From Bradyrhizobium sp. Tv2a-2 (GTDB lineage Bacteria; Pseudomonadota; Alphaproteobacteria; Rhizobiales; Xanthobacteraceae), in NCBI RefSeq assembly GCF_000472425.1, contig NZ_AXAI01000009.1, positions 182 to 64,181 of the forward strand: a stretch of DNA of 64,000 nt, written 5' to 3'. The notes below the pieces were generated by a model. The model saw only the letters and a program-made list of their open reading frames with translations. It made no database searches and was not told the DNA's origin. Positions 18,680 to 27,416 of this stretch are shown piece after piece (the first letter of the stretch is position 1; the number at the start of each line of letters is the position of its first letter). The position numbers and the translations under genes were made by a program.

Positions 18680-18759
18680 ATTGTGAGCGAAGCGAAGCAA
18701 TCCAGACATCCCACCGAGCAGGCCGCTCTGGATTACTTCGTCGCTTCGTTTCTCGCAAT
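18680..18759. repeat. Palindromic intergenic repeat
   Basis: Two imperfect inverted arms of about 25-30 bases, one ending in GCGAAGCAATCCAG (to 18704) and the other starting CTGGATTACTTCGTCGC (from 18727), separated by 22 bases. This looks like a short palindromic element of the kind scattered between genes in Bradyrhizobium and Rhodopseudomonas. It lies between the epoxide hydrolase and P450 genes and would fold in the mRNA. Confidence 0.6.
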
Positions 18760-18793
18760 CACGGCCGAGAGGCAATGGGAGACGACAGCTACA

Positions 18794-21700
18794 ATGGCGC
18801 CGAAGAACAGGCTTGATCCTATACCGCAGCCGCCGCCCAAGCCGATGGTCGGCAACATGCTGTCGCTGGATTCCTCCGCGCCGATCCAGGACCTGACCCG
18901 GCTCGCCAAGGAGCTGGGGCCGATCTTCTGGCTCGATATGCGGAACTCGCCGATCGTGTTCGTCTCCAGCCACGAACTGGTTGACGAACTCAGCGACGAG
19001 AAGCGGTTCGGCAAGGTGGTGCGCGGTGCGCTCCGGCGGGTGCGCACGGTCGGCGGCGATGGCCTGTTCACCGCCGACACCCACGAGCCGAACTGGAGCA
19101 AGGCGCACAACATCCTGCTGCCACCGTTCGGCAACCGCGCCATGCAGTCCTACCACGCCAGCATGGTCGATATCGCCGATCAGCTGGTCAAGAAATGGGA
19201 GCGGCTCAACGCCGACGACGAGATCGACGTCGTGCACGACATGACTGCGCTGACGCTCGACACTATCGGGCTCTGCGGTTTCGACTACCGCTTCAATTCG
19301 TTCTACCGGCGCGACTACCATCCCTTCGTCGCCTCGCTGGTGCGCTCGCTCGAAACCATCATGATGACCCGCGGGCTGCCGTTCGAGAACATGTGGATGG
19401 CCAGGCGCAATCGCGATCTCACCGCCGACGTCGCCTTCATGAACAAGATGGTCGACGAGATCGTCGCCGAACGGCGCAACGCCGCCGAAGCCGCCGACGA
19501 CAAGAAGGACATGCTGGCGGCGATGATGACGGGCGTCGACCGCACGACCGGCGAGCAGCTCGACGACGTCAACATCCGCTACCAGTTCAACACTTTTTTG
19601 ATCGCCGGCCACGAGACTACGAGCGGTCTGTTATCCTACACGATCTACGCGCTCCTGAAGCATCCCGAGGTGCTGAAGAAGGCTTATGAGGAAGTCGATC
19701 GCATCCTCGGGCCCGACGCGAACGCAAAGCCGACCTATCAGCAGGTCACCCAGCTCACCTACGTCATGCAGATCCTGAAGGAGGCGCTCCGGCTGTGGCC
19801 GCCGGCGCCGGCCTTCGGGATCGCGCCGCTCAAGGACGAGACCATCGGCAGTGGGAAGTACAAGCTGAAGAAGGGCACCTTCATCTCCATCCTGGTGACC
19901 GCGCTGCATCGCGACCCCGCAGTCTGGGGACCCAATCCCGACGTCTTCAACCCCGAGAATTTCAGCCGCGAGGCGGAAGCCAAGCGCCCGATCAATGCCT
20001 GGAAGCCGTTCGGCAATGGCCAGCGCGCCTGCATCGGGCGCGGCTTCGCCATGCATGAGGCGGCACTCGCGCTGGGTATGATCCTGCAACGCTTCAAGCT
20101 GATCGACGCGCATCGCTACCAGCTTCACCTGAAGGAGACGCTGACCGTCAAGCCCGAAGGCTTCAAGATCAGGGTGCGCCTGCGCGGCGACAAAGATCGC
20201 GGCGCTTATGCAGGGCCGGCTCCCGTAGCGGTGTCCACCGCCGCGGCGGCGCCGCGCGCCCGCACGCGTCCGGGCCATAACACGCCGCTGCTCGTGCTTT
20301 ACGGCTCCAACCTCGGTAGCGCCGAGGAACTGGCGACGCGGGTTGCCGATCTCGCCGAGGTCAATGGCTTTGCCACCCGGCTCGCGCCGCTCGATGAGGT
20401 CGTCGGCGATTTGCCGAAACAGGGCGGCGTTCTGATCTTCTGCGCCTCCTACAACGGTGCCCCGCCCGACAACGCCACGCAATTCGTCAAATGGCTGGGC
20501 TCCGATCTGCCGAAGGATGCCTGCGCGGGCGTCAATTACGCCGTGTTCGGCTGCGGCAACAGCGACTGGACTGCGACCTATCAATCGGTCCCGCGCCTAA
20601 TCGATGAGGCGCTGGCCTCCCATGGCGCACGCGCCGTCTATGGTCGCGGCGAAGGGGATGCGAAGAGCGATCTCGACGGCCAGTTCGAGCGCTGGTTTGC
20701 GCAACTGGCGCCGGCAGCGGTGAAGGCCTTCGGCCTGGATGCCTCCTTCAGCCGGAGCGCCGACGACGAGCCCCTGTACAAGGTCGAGCCGGTGGCGCCG
20801 AGCGCGGTGAATGCTGTGACCGCGCTTGGCGGCACCGCGCCGATGAAGGTGCAGGTCAACCGCGAACTGTTGAACAAATCGGGCGCCAATGCCTCGGAAC
20901 GTTCGACGCGACATATCGAGGTGGAGCTGCCCTCGGGCATGAATTATCGCGTCGGTGATCATCTCAGCGTGGTGCCGCGCAACGATCCCGCGCTGGTCGA
21001 TGCCGTGGCGCGCCGCTTCGGCTTCCTGCCGGCCGATCAGGTCAGGCTGCAGGTCGCCGAGGGGCGTCGCGCGCAGCTACCGGTCGGGGACGCGGTCTCG
21101 GTCGGCCAATTGTTCTCTGATTTCGTTGAACTGCAGCAGGTCGCGACCCGCAAGCAGATCCAGATCATGTCCGAGCACACAAGCTGCCCGGTGACCAAGC
21201 CGAAGCTGTTAGCGTTCGTCGGCGAGGACGACGCCTCGTCGGAGCGCTATCGGAGCGAAATACTCGCGAAGCGCAAGTCGGTGTTTGACCTCTTGCAGGA
21301 CTATCCCGCGTGCGAGCTGCCTTTCCACATCTACCTCGAAACGTTATCGCTGCTTGCGCCGCGTTATTATTCCATCTCGTCCGCGCCGTCGGCCGATTCC
21401 GCGCGTTGCAGCATCACGGTCGGGGTGGTCGAGGGGCCGGCGGCCTCGGGGCAGGGTGTCTTCAAGGGCGTCTGCTCGACCTATCTCGCCGGCCGGCGCG
21501 CAGGCGAGAGCGTCCATGCGGTGGTGCGCGAAACCAAGGCCGGCTTCCGCCTGCCGGAGGACAATTCGGTGCCGATCATCATGATCGGCCCTGGCACCGG
21601 GCTCGCGCCATTCCGCGGCTTTATGCAAGAGCGCGCGGCGCGCAAGGCGAACGGTGCCGCGCTGGGACCTGCCATGCTGTTCTTCGGCTGCCGGCACCCC

Positions 21701-22030
21701 GACCAGGATTTTCTCTATGCCGACGAATTGAAGGCGTTTGCAGCTGCCGGCATTGCCGAGTTGTATACGGCTTTTTCGCGTGCTGATGCGGAGAAGACGT
21801 ATGTGCAGCATGTGATCGCCGCCGAGAAGGAAAAAGTCTGGCGCCTGCTCGAGCAGGGCGCGATCGTCTATGTGTGCGGCGACGGCAGCCGCATGGAGCC
21901 GGATGTGAAGGCGACTTTGGTTTCGATCTATCGCGAGCGCGCCGGTGGCGACCTTGCGGCGGGCCAGCGCTGGATCGAGGAGCTTGGCACGAAAAACCGC
22001 TATGTGCTGGATGTGTGGGCGGGGGGATAG
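18794..22030 (+). CDS. Self-sufficient cytochrome P450 / NADPH-P450 reductase fusion (CYP102-like)
   Basis: A 1078-residue single-chain monooxygenase of the P450-BM3 (CYP102) type, typically hydroxylating or epoxidising fatty acids. Haem domain 1-465: I-helix AGHETT at 271-276, ExxR in KEALRL near 329, haem-ligand Cys413 in FGNGQRACIG. After a Pro/Ala-rich linker the reductase begins near 497 with the FMN-binding LYGSNLGSAEELA, then FAD-binding RYYSISSAPS near 857, NADP-binding GPGTGLAPFRGF, and the C-terminal KNRYVLDVW. The start is placed at MAPKNRL; a GTG 111 bases upstream lies inside a repeat and is rejected. No membrane anchor, so soluble. Confidence 0.95.
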   Translation: MAPKNRLDPIPQPPPKPMVGNMLSLDSSAPIQDLTRLAKELGPIFWLDMRNSPIVFVSSHELVDELSDEKRFGKVVRGALRRVRTVGGDGLFTADTHEPNWSKAHNILLPPFGNRAMQSYHASMVDIADQLVKKWERLNADDEIDVVHDMTALTLDTIGLCGFDYRFNSFYRRDYHPFVASLVRSLETIMMTRGLPFENMWMARRNRDLTADVAFMNKMVDEIVAERRNAAEAADDKKDMLAAMMTGVDRTTGEQLDDVNIRYQFNTFLIAGHETTSGLLSYTIYALLKHPEVLKKAYEEVDRILGPDANAKPTYQQVTQLTYVMQILKEALRLWPPAPAFGIAPLKDETIGSGKYKLKKGTFISILVTALHRDPAVWGPNPDVFNPENFSREAEAKRPINAWKPFGNGQRACIGRGFAMHEAALALGMILQRFKLIDAHRYQLHLKETLTVKPEGFKIRVRLRGDKDRGAYAGPAPVAVSTAAAAPRARTRPGHNTPLLVLYGSNLGSAEELATRVADLAEVNGFATRLAPLDEVVGDLPKQGGVLIFCASYNGAPPDNATQFVKWLGSDLPKDACAGVNYAVFGCGNSDWTATYQSVPRLIDEALASHGARAVYGRGEGDAKSDLDGQFERWFAQLAPAAVKAFGLDASFSRSADDEPLYKVEPVAPSAVNAVTALGGTAPMKVQVNRELLNKSGANASERSTRHIEVELPSGMNYRVGDHLSVVPRNDPALVDAVARRFGFLPADQVRLQVAEGRRAQLPVGDAVSVGQLFSDFVELQQVATRKQIQIMSEHTSCPVTKPKLLAFVGEDDASSERYRSEILAKRKSVFDLLQDYPACELPFHIYLETLSLLAPRYYSISSAPSADSARCSITVGVVEGPAASGQGVFKGVCSTYLAGRRAGESVHAVVRETKAGFRLPEDNSVPIIMIGPGTGLAPFRGFMQERAARKANGAALGPAMLFFGCRHPDQDFLYADELKAFAAAGIAELYTAFSRADAEKTYVQHVIAAEKEKVWRLLEQGAIVYVCGDGSRMEPDVKATLVSIYRERAGGDLAAGQRWIEELGTKNRYVLDVWAGG

Positions 22031-22085
22031 TTGTCGTCCGGTCGCGCTTCGCTAGGTCGGGACGACGAACTATTGTTGGGCGAGC

Positions 22086-23033
22086 CTACCCCGCCTTCCC
22101 CGTAGCCTCCTTTGCATGCGCGCTGATGGCGCCGACGATTTCCGGCCACATCTCGACCGGCGTCGCATGGCCCATGCCCTCGACCATCATGAGCTTCGCG
22201 CCGGGGATTGAGGCTGCGGTATCCGTGCCTGCGAAAGGGTGGACCAGTGGATCGACGGTGCCGTGAATGACGAGTGTCGGCGCGGTCACCGCACGCAGGC
22301 GCTGTTTGCGGCTGCCGGAGGCGAGGATCGCGCGCAACTGCCGCGCCGACCCGTCATAGTGCAGGCCGCGCTCATATATTCGCTCGGCGCGGATGAGGTC
22401 GCGCGCCTCGTCCAGCGGGAATTGCCCGACCCGCAGCAGCTTCCAGGTTTGCACAAAGCGGGTGAAAAACTCCTCCTTGGTGCGGGGCGTCGGCCGCATC
22501 AGCAACATCGCGGCTTCGCGGGTCGGCGGCGGAACTTTCGGATTACCCGCCGTCGACATGATCGAAGTCAGCGAGCGCACGCGCTCTGGAAACGAAATCG
22601 CCACTTCCTGGGCGATCATGCCGCCCATCGAGGCGCCGACCAGATGCGCCGATGGAATCGACAGCGCATCCATCAGCGCGACGGTATCCTTGGCCATATC
22701 GAGCAGCCGGTAGGGCGCTTCCACCGGAATATTGAAAAGTCGGAGCTTGAGCAGCTCGAGCGGACTCACGCGCTTGCCGCCCGAAAACTTCGAGGATCGG
22801 CCGATGTCGCGGTTGTCGAAGCGGACCACGCGGAACCCGCGCGACGCGAGCTCGGCGCAAAAGAGATCGTCCCACAGCACCATCTGCGCGCCGAGTCCCA
22901 TGATCAGGACCATCGGCTCGGCATCGTCGTCGCCGAAAATCTCGTAGCAGATGTCGATACCGTTGGCGCGGACGAACCGCTCGCCCTGAGAGATGGCTGA
23001 GCTCGCGTCTAGCCGCTGCGTTTGCTGGTCCAT
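22086..23033 (-). CDS. Alpha/beta hydrolase
   Basis: A 315-residue soluble hydrolase. LIMGLGAQM forms the oxyanion region, GASMGG contains the nucleophilic Ser, and EGMGHATP the catalytic His; HGTVDPLV gives the acid. Similar proteins are annotated as lipase, esterase or PHA depolymerase-like. The start is placed at MDQQTQRLD (23033) because the in-frame extension upstream is antisense to the PhaE-like gene and shows no homology. Divergent from the PHA genes across a 184-base region. A role in lipid or polyester turnover is an inference from position. Confidence 0.8.
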   Translation of the reverse strand: MDQQTQRLDASSAISQGERFVRANGIDICYEIFGDDDAEPMVLIMGLGAQMVLWDDLFCAELASRGFRVVRFDNRDIGRSSKFSGGKRVSPLELLKLRLFNIPVEAPYRLLDMAKDTVALMDALSIPSAHLVGASMGGMIAQEVAISFPERVRSLTSIMSTAGNPKVPPPTREAAMLLMRPTPRTKEEFFTRFVQTWKLLRVGQFPLDEARDLIRAERIYERGLHYDGSARQLRAILASGSRKQRLRAVTAPTLVIHGTVDPLVHPFAGTDTAASIPGAKLMMVEGMGHATPVEMWPEIVGAISAHAKEATGKAG

Positions 23034-23217
23034 TGCATATTGCCTTGGCAGGTCACCGTTAGCGGTCTCTATGACATGCTTTCCCGCAGCGCAGAAGGCT
23101 TTCGAGCGTGCCCCGTGTCGTGCAAGCGGCGCGCGATGTTGACCGCGTCCTCGCAACGGTGTGGTATGACCGAAAAAGAAGGGCCGTGAAACCCCCGGGG
23201 AACACTGAGGAGGATGC

Positions 23218-23610
23218 ATGTCCGACAAGATCACCGATCCTGTCGTGTTGTGGCAGAAGATGCTCGGCGAGATGGAGAAGGGATTTAACTCTCTCGCCAA
23301 CCAGGCGTTGGCGTCGCCGCAATTCTCCAAGGCGATGAACCAGGCCGGTGGTGTCACGGCGGGCGCGCACAAGCAGCTCGGCGACATCATGGAGAAATAC
23401 TTCATCAGCATGAACATGCCGAGCCGATCCCAGATGGTCGGCGTCGCAGAGCGTCTGCAAACGATCGAAGGCCAGCTCAACGACATCAAGCTGCTGTTGC
23501 AGGAGATGCAGAAGCAGACCGGTACAATGCGCCCGGCTTCGGCTCCTGCCAGGCCGCCGCGCACCCGCCAGCCGCCCGCCGCATCGTTGCCTTCGGGGGA
23601 TAAGACATGA
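23218..23610 (+). CDS. PHA synthase PhaE-like accessory subunit
   Basis: A 130-residue protein with a helical body (LWQKMLGEMEKGFNSLANQAL, cut here by one residue into two blocks) and a coiled-coil-like stretch AERLQTIEGQLNDIKLLLQE, then a Pro/Arg-rich tail. This resembles the C-terminal part of PhaE, the regulatory subunit of class III polyhydroxyalkanoate synthases, though PhaE is normally near 350 residues. It has a perfect AGGAGG site and overlaps the PhaC gene by 4 bases, so the two are translationally coupled. Confidence 0.7.
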   Translation: MSDKITDPVVLWQKMLGEMEKGFNSLANQALASPQFSKAMNQAGGVTAGAHKQLGDIMEKYFISMNMPSRSQMVGVAERLQTIEGQLNDIKLLLQEMQKQTGTMRPASAPARPPRTRQPPAASLPSGDKT

Positions 23611-24689
23611 GCGCGGCGCCGACCCTCGATCTCGCCTCGATCCCTGATCGGATCCAGTCCGAGGTGCAGCGCGCGATTTTGCGCAGCGTCAAGGGCGTCG
23701 AATATTTTGCCTCATCCGGGCCTGCGCTTGGCTCCACGCCGAAGGATATTCTTTCGATCCGCGGCACGATGCGACTCTATCACTACCGGCCGCTTGCGGA
23801 CGAAATCTACCGCGTGCCGATCCTGATCGTGATGGCGACCACCAACCGGGGCTACATCATGGACATGGTGCCCGGCCAGAGCTTCATCGAGTTCCTGCTC
23901 AAGCGCGGCTACGACGTTTACATGCTGGACTGGACTGCGCCCAAGCCGGAAGAACAGTCCTTGCGCATGGAGGACTACGTCCTCGATTTCATTCCGCATT
24001 GCCTGAGGCTCGTGCAGGAGGATTCCGGCGAACAAGACGTTAACGTGATCGGCTACTGCTTTGGCGGTGTGCTGTCGCTGCTCTACGCTTCGATCCACCC
24101 CGATGGGCCGGTGAGGAGCCTGATCTGCTTCACCACGCCGATCGACTTCCGCGAGATGACGCTGTTCCAGAATTTCTCCGACCGCCGCTATTTCGACGTC
24201 GACCGCCTGGTCGATGCGGTCGGCAACGTGCCGCCGGAAATGATCCTGTCGTCCTTCGAGATGCTGCGCCCGGCCTCGCGCGCGATCACCCAGATCCAGC
24301 TTTGGGACAACATCTGGAACGACGAATACGTCAAGTCTTACCGGATGTTCGACCGCTGGGCGACCGACACGCTGCCGCTGGCCGGCGAATATTTCCGCGG
24401 TATCACCAAGGACCTGATGTGGGACAACAAGCTCTTCAACGGCACCATGTCGGTCGGCGGTCGCGGTGCTGATCTGGCGAAGATCAAGGTGCCGCTCCTG
24501 CATGCGGTCGCCGAGCACGATCACATCGTGCCTTACGAGGCGGCGAGGCATCTGATCCCGATGGTCGGATCAAGCGACAAGGAGGAGGTGATCCTCAAAG
24601 GCGGTCACGTCAGCCTGGTCGCAGGCGCCAATGCGGTGAAGCGGCTGTGGCCGAAACTGGATAGCTGGCTTTGTGGGCGATCGACATGA
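23607..24689 (+). CDS. phaC: Poly(3-hydroxyalkanoate) synthase PhaC, class III type
   Basis: A 360-residue PhaC-domain protein that polymerises hydroxyacyl-CoA into polyester granules. The lipase-like box is GYCFGG with nucleophile Cys151; the acid Asp305 lies in AEHDHIVP and His334 in GGHVSL. This spacing closely follows the class III enzyme of Allochromatium (Cys149, Asp302, His331), and the length fits class III rather than class I (about 580-600). It overlaps both its neighbours by 4 bases. The PhaE-like gene upstream supports a two-subunit enzyme. Confidence 0.88.
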   Translation: MSAAPTLDLASIPDRIQSEVQRAILRSVKGVEYFASSGPALGSTPKDILSIRGTMRLYHYRPLADEIYRVPILIVMATTNRGYIMDMVPGQSFIEFLLKRGYDVYMLDWTAPKPEEQSLRMEDYVLDFIPHCLRLVQEDSGEQDVNVIGYCFGGVLSLLYASIHPDGPVRSLICFTTPIDFREMTLFQNFSDRRYFDVDRLVDAVGNVPPEMILSSFEMLRPASRAITQIQLWDNIWNDEYVKSYRMFDRWATDTLPLAGEYFRGITKDLMWDNKLFNGTMSVGGRGADLAKIKVPLLHAVAEHDHIVPYEAARHLIPMVGSSDKEEVILKGGHVSLVAGANAVKRLWPKLDSWLCGRST

Positions 24690-25279
24690 ACGAAACACGT
24701 GACTATCCGCGCATGGTGGAGACGGACGCCGGCGAGATCGAGCTCCGCTTGATGACGCGCGCCGATGAAGACGCGGTGCTCGCCTTTGCCCGCAAACTGC
24801 CGGCGCATGATCTGCTCTTCCTGCCGCGCAATATCAGCGAGCCGAAGGTGCTCTCGGCCTGGATCCACGAGATCGAGCGCGGTGAGATCACCAGCCTGCT
24901 CGCGATCTGGGGAGAAAGCGTGGTCGGCTGCGGCACCGTAGTGCACGATCCACATTCCTGGTCGCCCCATGTCGGCGAAATCCGGATGGTGGTCCTATCG
25001 GAGGTCCGCGGCACCGGCGTCGGTCGGGTGCTCTCGCAGGAGACCTTTGCGCTGGCACTGGGTGCGGGGCTCGAAAAGCTCACCGCGCAGATGACGGTCG
25101 ACCAGAAGGCTGCGATTGCGCTGTTCGAAAGCCTGGGCTTCAAGGCCGAGGCGCTGCTCCGCGACCATGTTCGGGATGCCGCCGGCAAAAAGCACGATCT
25201 CGTCGTGCTTGGGCACAATGTCGCGCAGTTCCTGGCCCAGATGGAGGCCTATGGAGTGCCAGGGGCGGTGCGGTCCTGA
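24686..25279 (+). CDS. GNAT family N-acetyltransferase
   Basis: A 197-residue protein with the GNAT acetyl-CoA loop region VRGTGVGRVLSQETFALAL (a variant of Q/RxxGxG/A) and the family end MTVDQKAAIALFESLGFKAEALL. The start at 24686 (MNETRD) forms an ATGA overlap with the phaC stop, which fixes it over an upstream TTG. Acceptor unknown; coupling to phaC suggests a job in polymer metabolism or modification of a PHA-related protein. Confidence 0.85.
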   Translation: MNETRDYPRMVETDAGEIELRLMTRADEDAVLAFARKLPAHDLLFLPRNISEPKVLSAWIHEIERGEITSLLAIWGESVVGCGTVVHDPHSWSPHVGEIRMVVLSEVRGTGVGRVLSQETFALALGAGLEKLTAQMTVDQKAAIALFESLGFKAEALLRDHVRDAAGKKHDLVVLGHNVAQFLAQMEAYGVPGAVRS

Positions 25280-25338
25280 ATACCGCCTGCTGAGCCGGCA
25301 GATCGCCCAACATCAAGACGTATCACTATTTGGTGATG

Positions 25339-25361
25339 CTGCTATGCAACATTATTGTTGC
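25339..25361 (+). promoter_or_regulatory. Possible PhaR-type operator upstream of the phasin gene
   Basis: CTGC-N3-GCAA at 25339-25349 runs into an inverted repeat GCAAC/GTTGC (25346-25350 and 25357-25361). PhaR repressors of alphaproteobacteria bind CTGC-N3/4-GCAG and TGC-rich dyads in front of phasin genes, so this is a reasonable candidate. A TTGTTG at 25355 could be part of the promoter. The rest of 25280-25457 shows nothing else I can name. Confidence 0.4.
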
Positions 25362-25457
25362 GTCGCACCATTAACTATGGCATAAGGATCGTGCCCCGGG
25401 CCAATCCGGACGGGGTGAGCCCATAGCTCGACAAGTTTAGAGGATGGAGAGACCCCA

Positions 25458-25934
25458 ATGACTACCGAAAGCAATTCCCTGTTCGACACCGTGAAAGGCG
25501 CGTTTGCGCCGGTGACCGAGGCGTTCAAGAACTTCCAGAACATGGAAGTGCCTGAGGCCGCCCGCGAGTTCGTCAAGCGCCAGGCCTCCACCGCCAAGGA
25601 AAAGGCCGCTGAAGCCTTTGCCGGCTCGGAGAAGGTGACCGCTGCGATCGAGACCGCTGCCGCCGATTCCGTCATCGAGGCCGCGAAGATCAGCCGCAAC
25701 ATTCAGCAGGCGATCTATCAGGACACCGAGGCGTTCTTCGCCGGCATCGACAAGCTGGCTTCCGCCAAGACGCTGAACGAAGCGGTGCAGATTCAGTCGG
25801 ATCTGGCGCGTGCGCGCGGCGAGGTTTTCGTCTCGCGGGCGAAGTCGACGGCCGAGTATCTCGGCAAGCTCGTCGCGGACGGCGCGAAGAACGCGCAGGA
25901 CAACTTCTCCAAGGTCTACAACAAGACCGCCTGA
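25458..25934 (+). CDS. Phasin family protein
   Basis: A 158-residue amphipathic, helix-rich protein with the phasin_2-like pattern: TVKGAFAPVTEAFKNFQNM, many Ala and Lys, LNEAVQIQSDLARARGEVF and AEYLGKLVADGAKN. Phasins coat PHA granules and control their size. It has no cysteine and no membrane span. A GAGGATGGAGAG site precedes the ATG, and a strong terminator follows. Its own upstream region suggests separate, high expression from phaC. Confidence 0.92.
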   Translation: MTTESNSLFDTVKGAFAPVTEAFKNFQNMEVPEAAREFVKRQASTAKEKAAEAFAGSEKVTAAIETAAADSVIEAAKISRNIQQAIYQDTEAFFAGIDKLASAKTLNEAVQIQSDLARARGEVFVSRAKSTAEYLGKLVADGAKNAQDNFSKVYNKTA

Positions 25935-25965
25935 TCGCCGTCCAACAAATCGGCGAATCAATCAC

Positions 25966-25994
25966 AAGGCCCGCTTCGCGCGGGCCTTCTTTTT
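25966..25994 (+). terminator. Rho-independent terminator after the phasin gene
   Basis: Perfect 9-bp stem AAGGCCCGC / GCGGGCCTT with loop TTCGC, followed by a T-rich run (CTTTTTT-like, to 25994). It begins 32 bases after the phasin stop. Confidence 0.9.
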
Positions 25995-26003
25995 GGCTGC
26001 GCC

Positions 26004-26085
26004 GGTTCCGGGGCGATGCGAACCTCGAGATTCTCAGATGTGCACAGCACATCAGGGTTCGCGCCAGCGTGCGCCCAGGAATGAC
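26004..26085. repeat. Dispersed intergenic repeat, family A copy 1
   Basis: Bounded by GTTCCGGGGCG and AGGAATGAC. Its core around 26023-26054 (CCTCGAGATTCTCAG, then GCACATCA) recurs in reverse orientation at 46941-46973. Lies between the phasin terminator and the DUF445 gene. Confidence 0.7.
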
Positions 26086-26129
26086 GGAAGACTGATATCC
26101 TCCGGTCGATGCGATAATTTGACCCCGTC

Positions 26130-27416
26130 ATGGCCACAACGAGCGCCTACTCCTTCGACATCCCCGGCGACGCCGCGCGCGCGGCCGATCTCAGGCGCGT
26201 CAAGGCGCTCGCGACGCTGGTGCTGGCCGCGACGCTGGCGCTGTTCGTGGCTGCAAAGCTGCTGCTCAACGTGCATCCCGTCTTCGGCTTCATCGCAGCC
26301 TTCGCGGAGGCTGCGACCATCGGCGGGCTCGCCGACTGGTATGCGGTGGTGGCGCTGTTCAAGCGGCCGCTGGGGCTGCCGATCCCGCACACCGCGATTA
26401 TCCAGAGCAATCAGGCGCGCATCGCCGACAAGCTCGGCGAGTTCATTGAGGTGCATTTCCTGGAGGCCGGCCCGGTCGAGGCCAAGCTGCGCGAGGTCGA
26501 TTTCGGCTCCTTCATCGCCGACTGGCTGCGCGACCGCAAGAAGAGCGACGATCTCGTGCGGTTCGTCTTGCGGCTGCTGCCCGAGGCGTTTTCCGCAACA
26601 GAGGCTTCGGGCCTCATGACCTTCATCACCCGCCGCATGATGACGCAGCTGTCGTCCATCGATCTCGCGCCGCTTGCGGCGGGCACGCTGCGCGGCTTTG
26701 TCGAAGAGGGACGGCACCAGGCATTGTTCGACGACTTCCTGCGCATCGTCCACGACACCATGACGCAGGCCGACACCATGGCGATGATCCGCGAAAAGAT
26801 CCGCGCGGAATTGCCGACGCTTTTACGACTCTATCGCGCCGACAAGTTCATCCTGACCAAGGTCGTTTCTTCCGCGACCTCGTTCCTGGAAGAAGTGCAG
26901 AACGATCCCAAGCATCCGTTCCGCGGCGAATTCGACCGCATGGTGCTGTCCTTTGTCGACCGGATCGGCACCGACAAGGCCTATGTCGACCGCATCGATG
27001 CCCTCAAGCGCGATCTTCTGGCGCGTCCCGAACTGAGTGAACTTGCGCGCACCATCTGGTCGAACTCGCGATCCTTCATCGAACGCAGCGCCAGCGGTGA
27101 ATCACAGGTGCTGCAGCACCATCTCGGCCGGATGTGCGTCGCCGCGGGAGAGGCGCTCGCCGGCGATGCCGAGCTGCGCGGCGAAATCAACCAGGGCCTC
27201 GTCGTCGTGCTGCGCAGCTTCATTGCCGATCAGAAGAGTGGCGTGTCGACCTTCATCTCGGATCAGGTGAAAAGCTGGGACATGGCGCAGCTGATCTCGC
27301 TGATCGAGATCAATATCGGACGGGACCTGCAATACATCCGCTTCAATGGTTCGTTGATAGGCGGCCTCGCCGGGCTTACCCTGTACTCCGCAGAATTCCT
27401 GCTTCGGCTGTTGTGA
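26130..27416 (+). CDS. DUF445 family membrane protein
   Basis: A 428-residue protein of the DUF445 (YjiN-like) family, function unknown. One hydrophobic span near residues 28-48 (LATLVLAATLALFVAAKLLL) is followed by the highly conserved block GGLADWYAVVALFKRPLGLP, then a long helical soluble region rich in charged residues, and a last hydrophobic segment (FNGSLIGGLAGLTLYSAEFL) at the C-terminus. This arrangement suggests an inner-membrane protein with a large coiled domain. No operon partner: a repeat lies upstream and 179 bases separate it from the next gene. Confidence 0.9.
   Translation: MATTSAYSFDIPGDAARAADLRRVKALATLVLAATLALFVAAKLLLNVHPVFGFIAAFAEAATIGGLADWYAVVALFKRPLGLPIPHTAIIQSNQARIADKLGEFIEVHFLEAGPVEAKLREVDFGSFIADWLRDRKKSDDLVRFVLRLLPEAFSATEASGLMTFITRRMMTQLSSIDLAPLAAGTLRGFVEEGRHQALFDDFLRIVHDTMTQADTMAMIREKIRAELPTLLRLYRADKFILTKVVSSATSFLEEVQNDPKHPFRGEFDRMVLSFVDRIGTDKAYVDRIDALKRDLLARPELSELARTIWSNSRSFIERSASGESQVLQHHLGRMCVAAGEALAGDAELRGEINQGLVVVLRSFIADQKSGVSTFISDQVKSWDMAQLISLIEINIGRDLQYIRFNGSLIGGLAGLTLYSAEFLLRLL

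Noticed and set aside
18683..18793. GTG start for the P450 fusion, adding 37 residues
   Set aside because: The extension is encoded by a palindromic repeat; P450 homology starts after the ATG at 18794.
18344..19612. A 422-codon minus-strand frame
   Set aside because: Spans the ends of two unrelated plus-strand genes and a repeat, with no domain of its own.
23034..23564. N-terminal extension of the alpha/beta hydrolase gene to a start near 23564
   Set aside because: The added 177 residues are antisense to the PhaE-like gene, and hydrolase homology begins at 23033.
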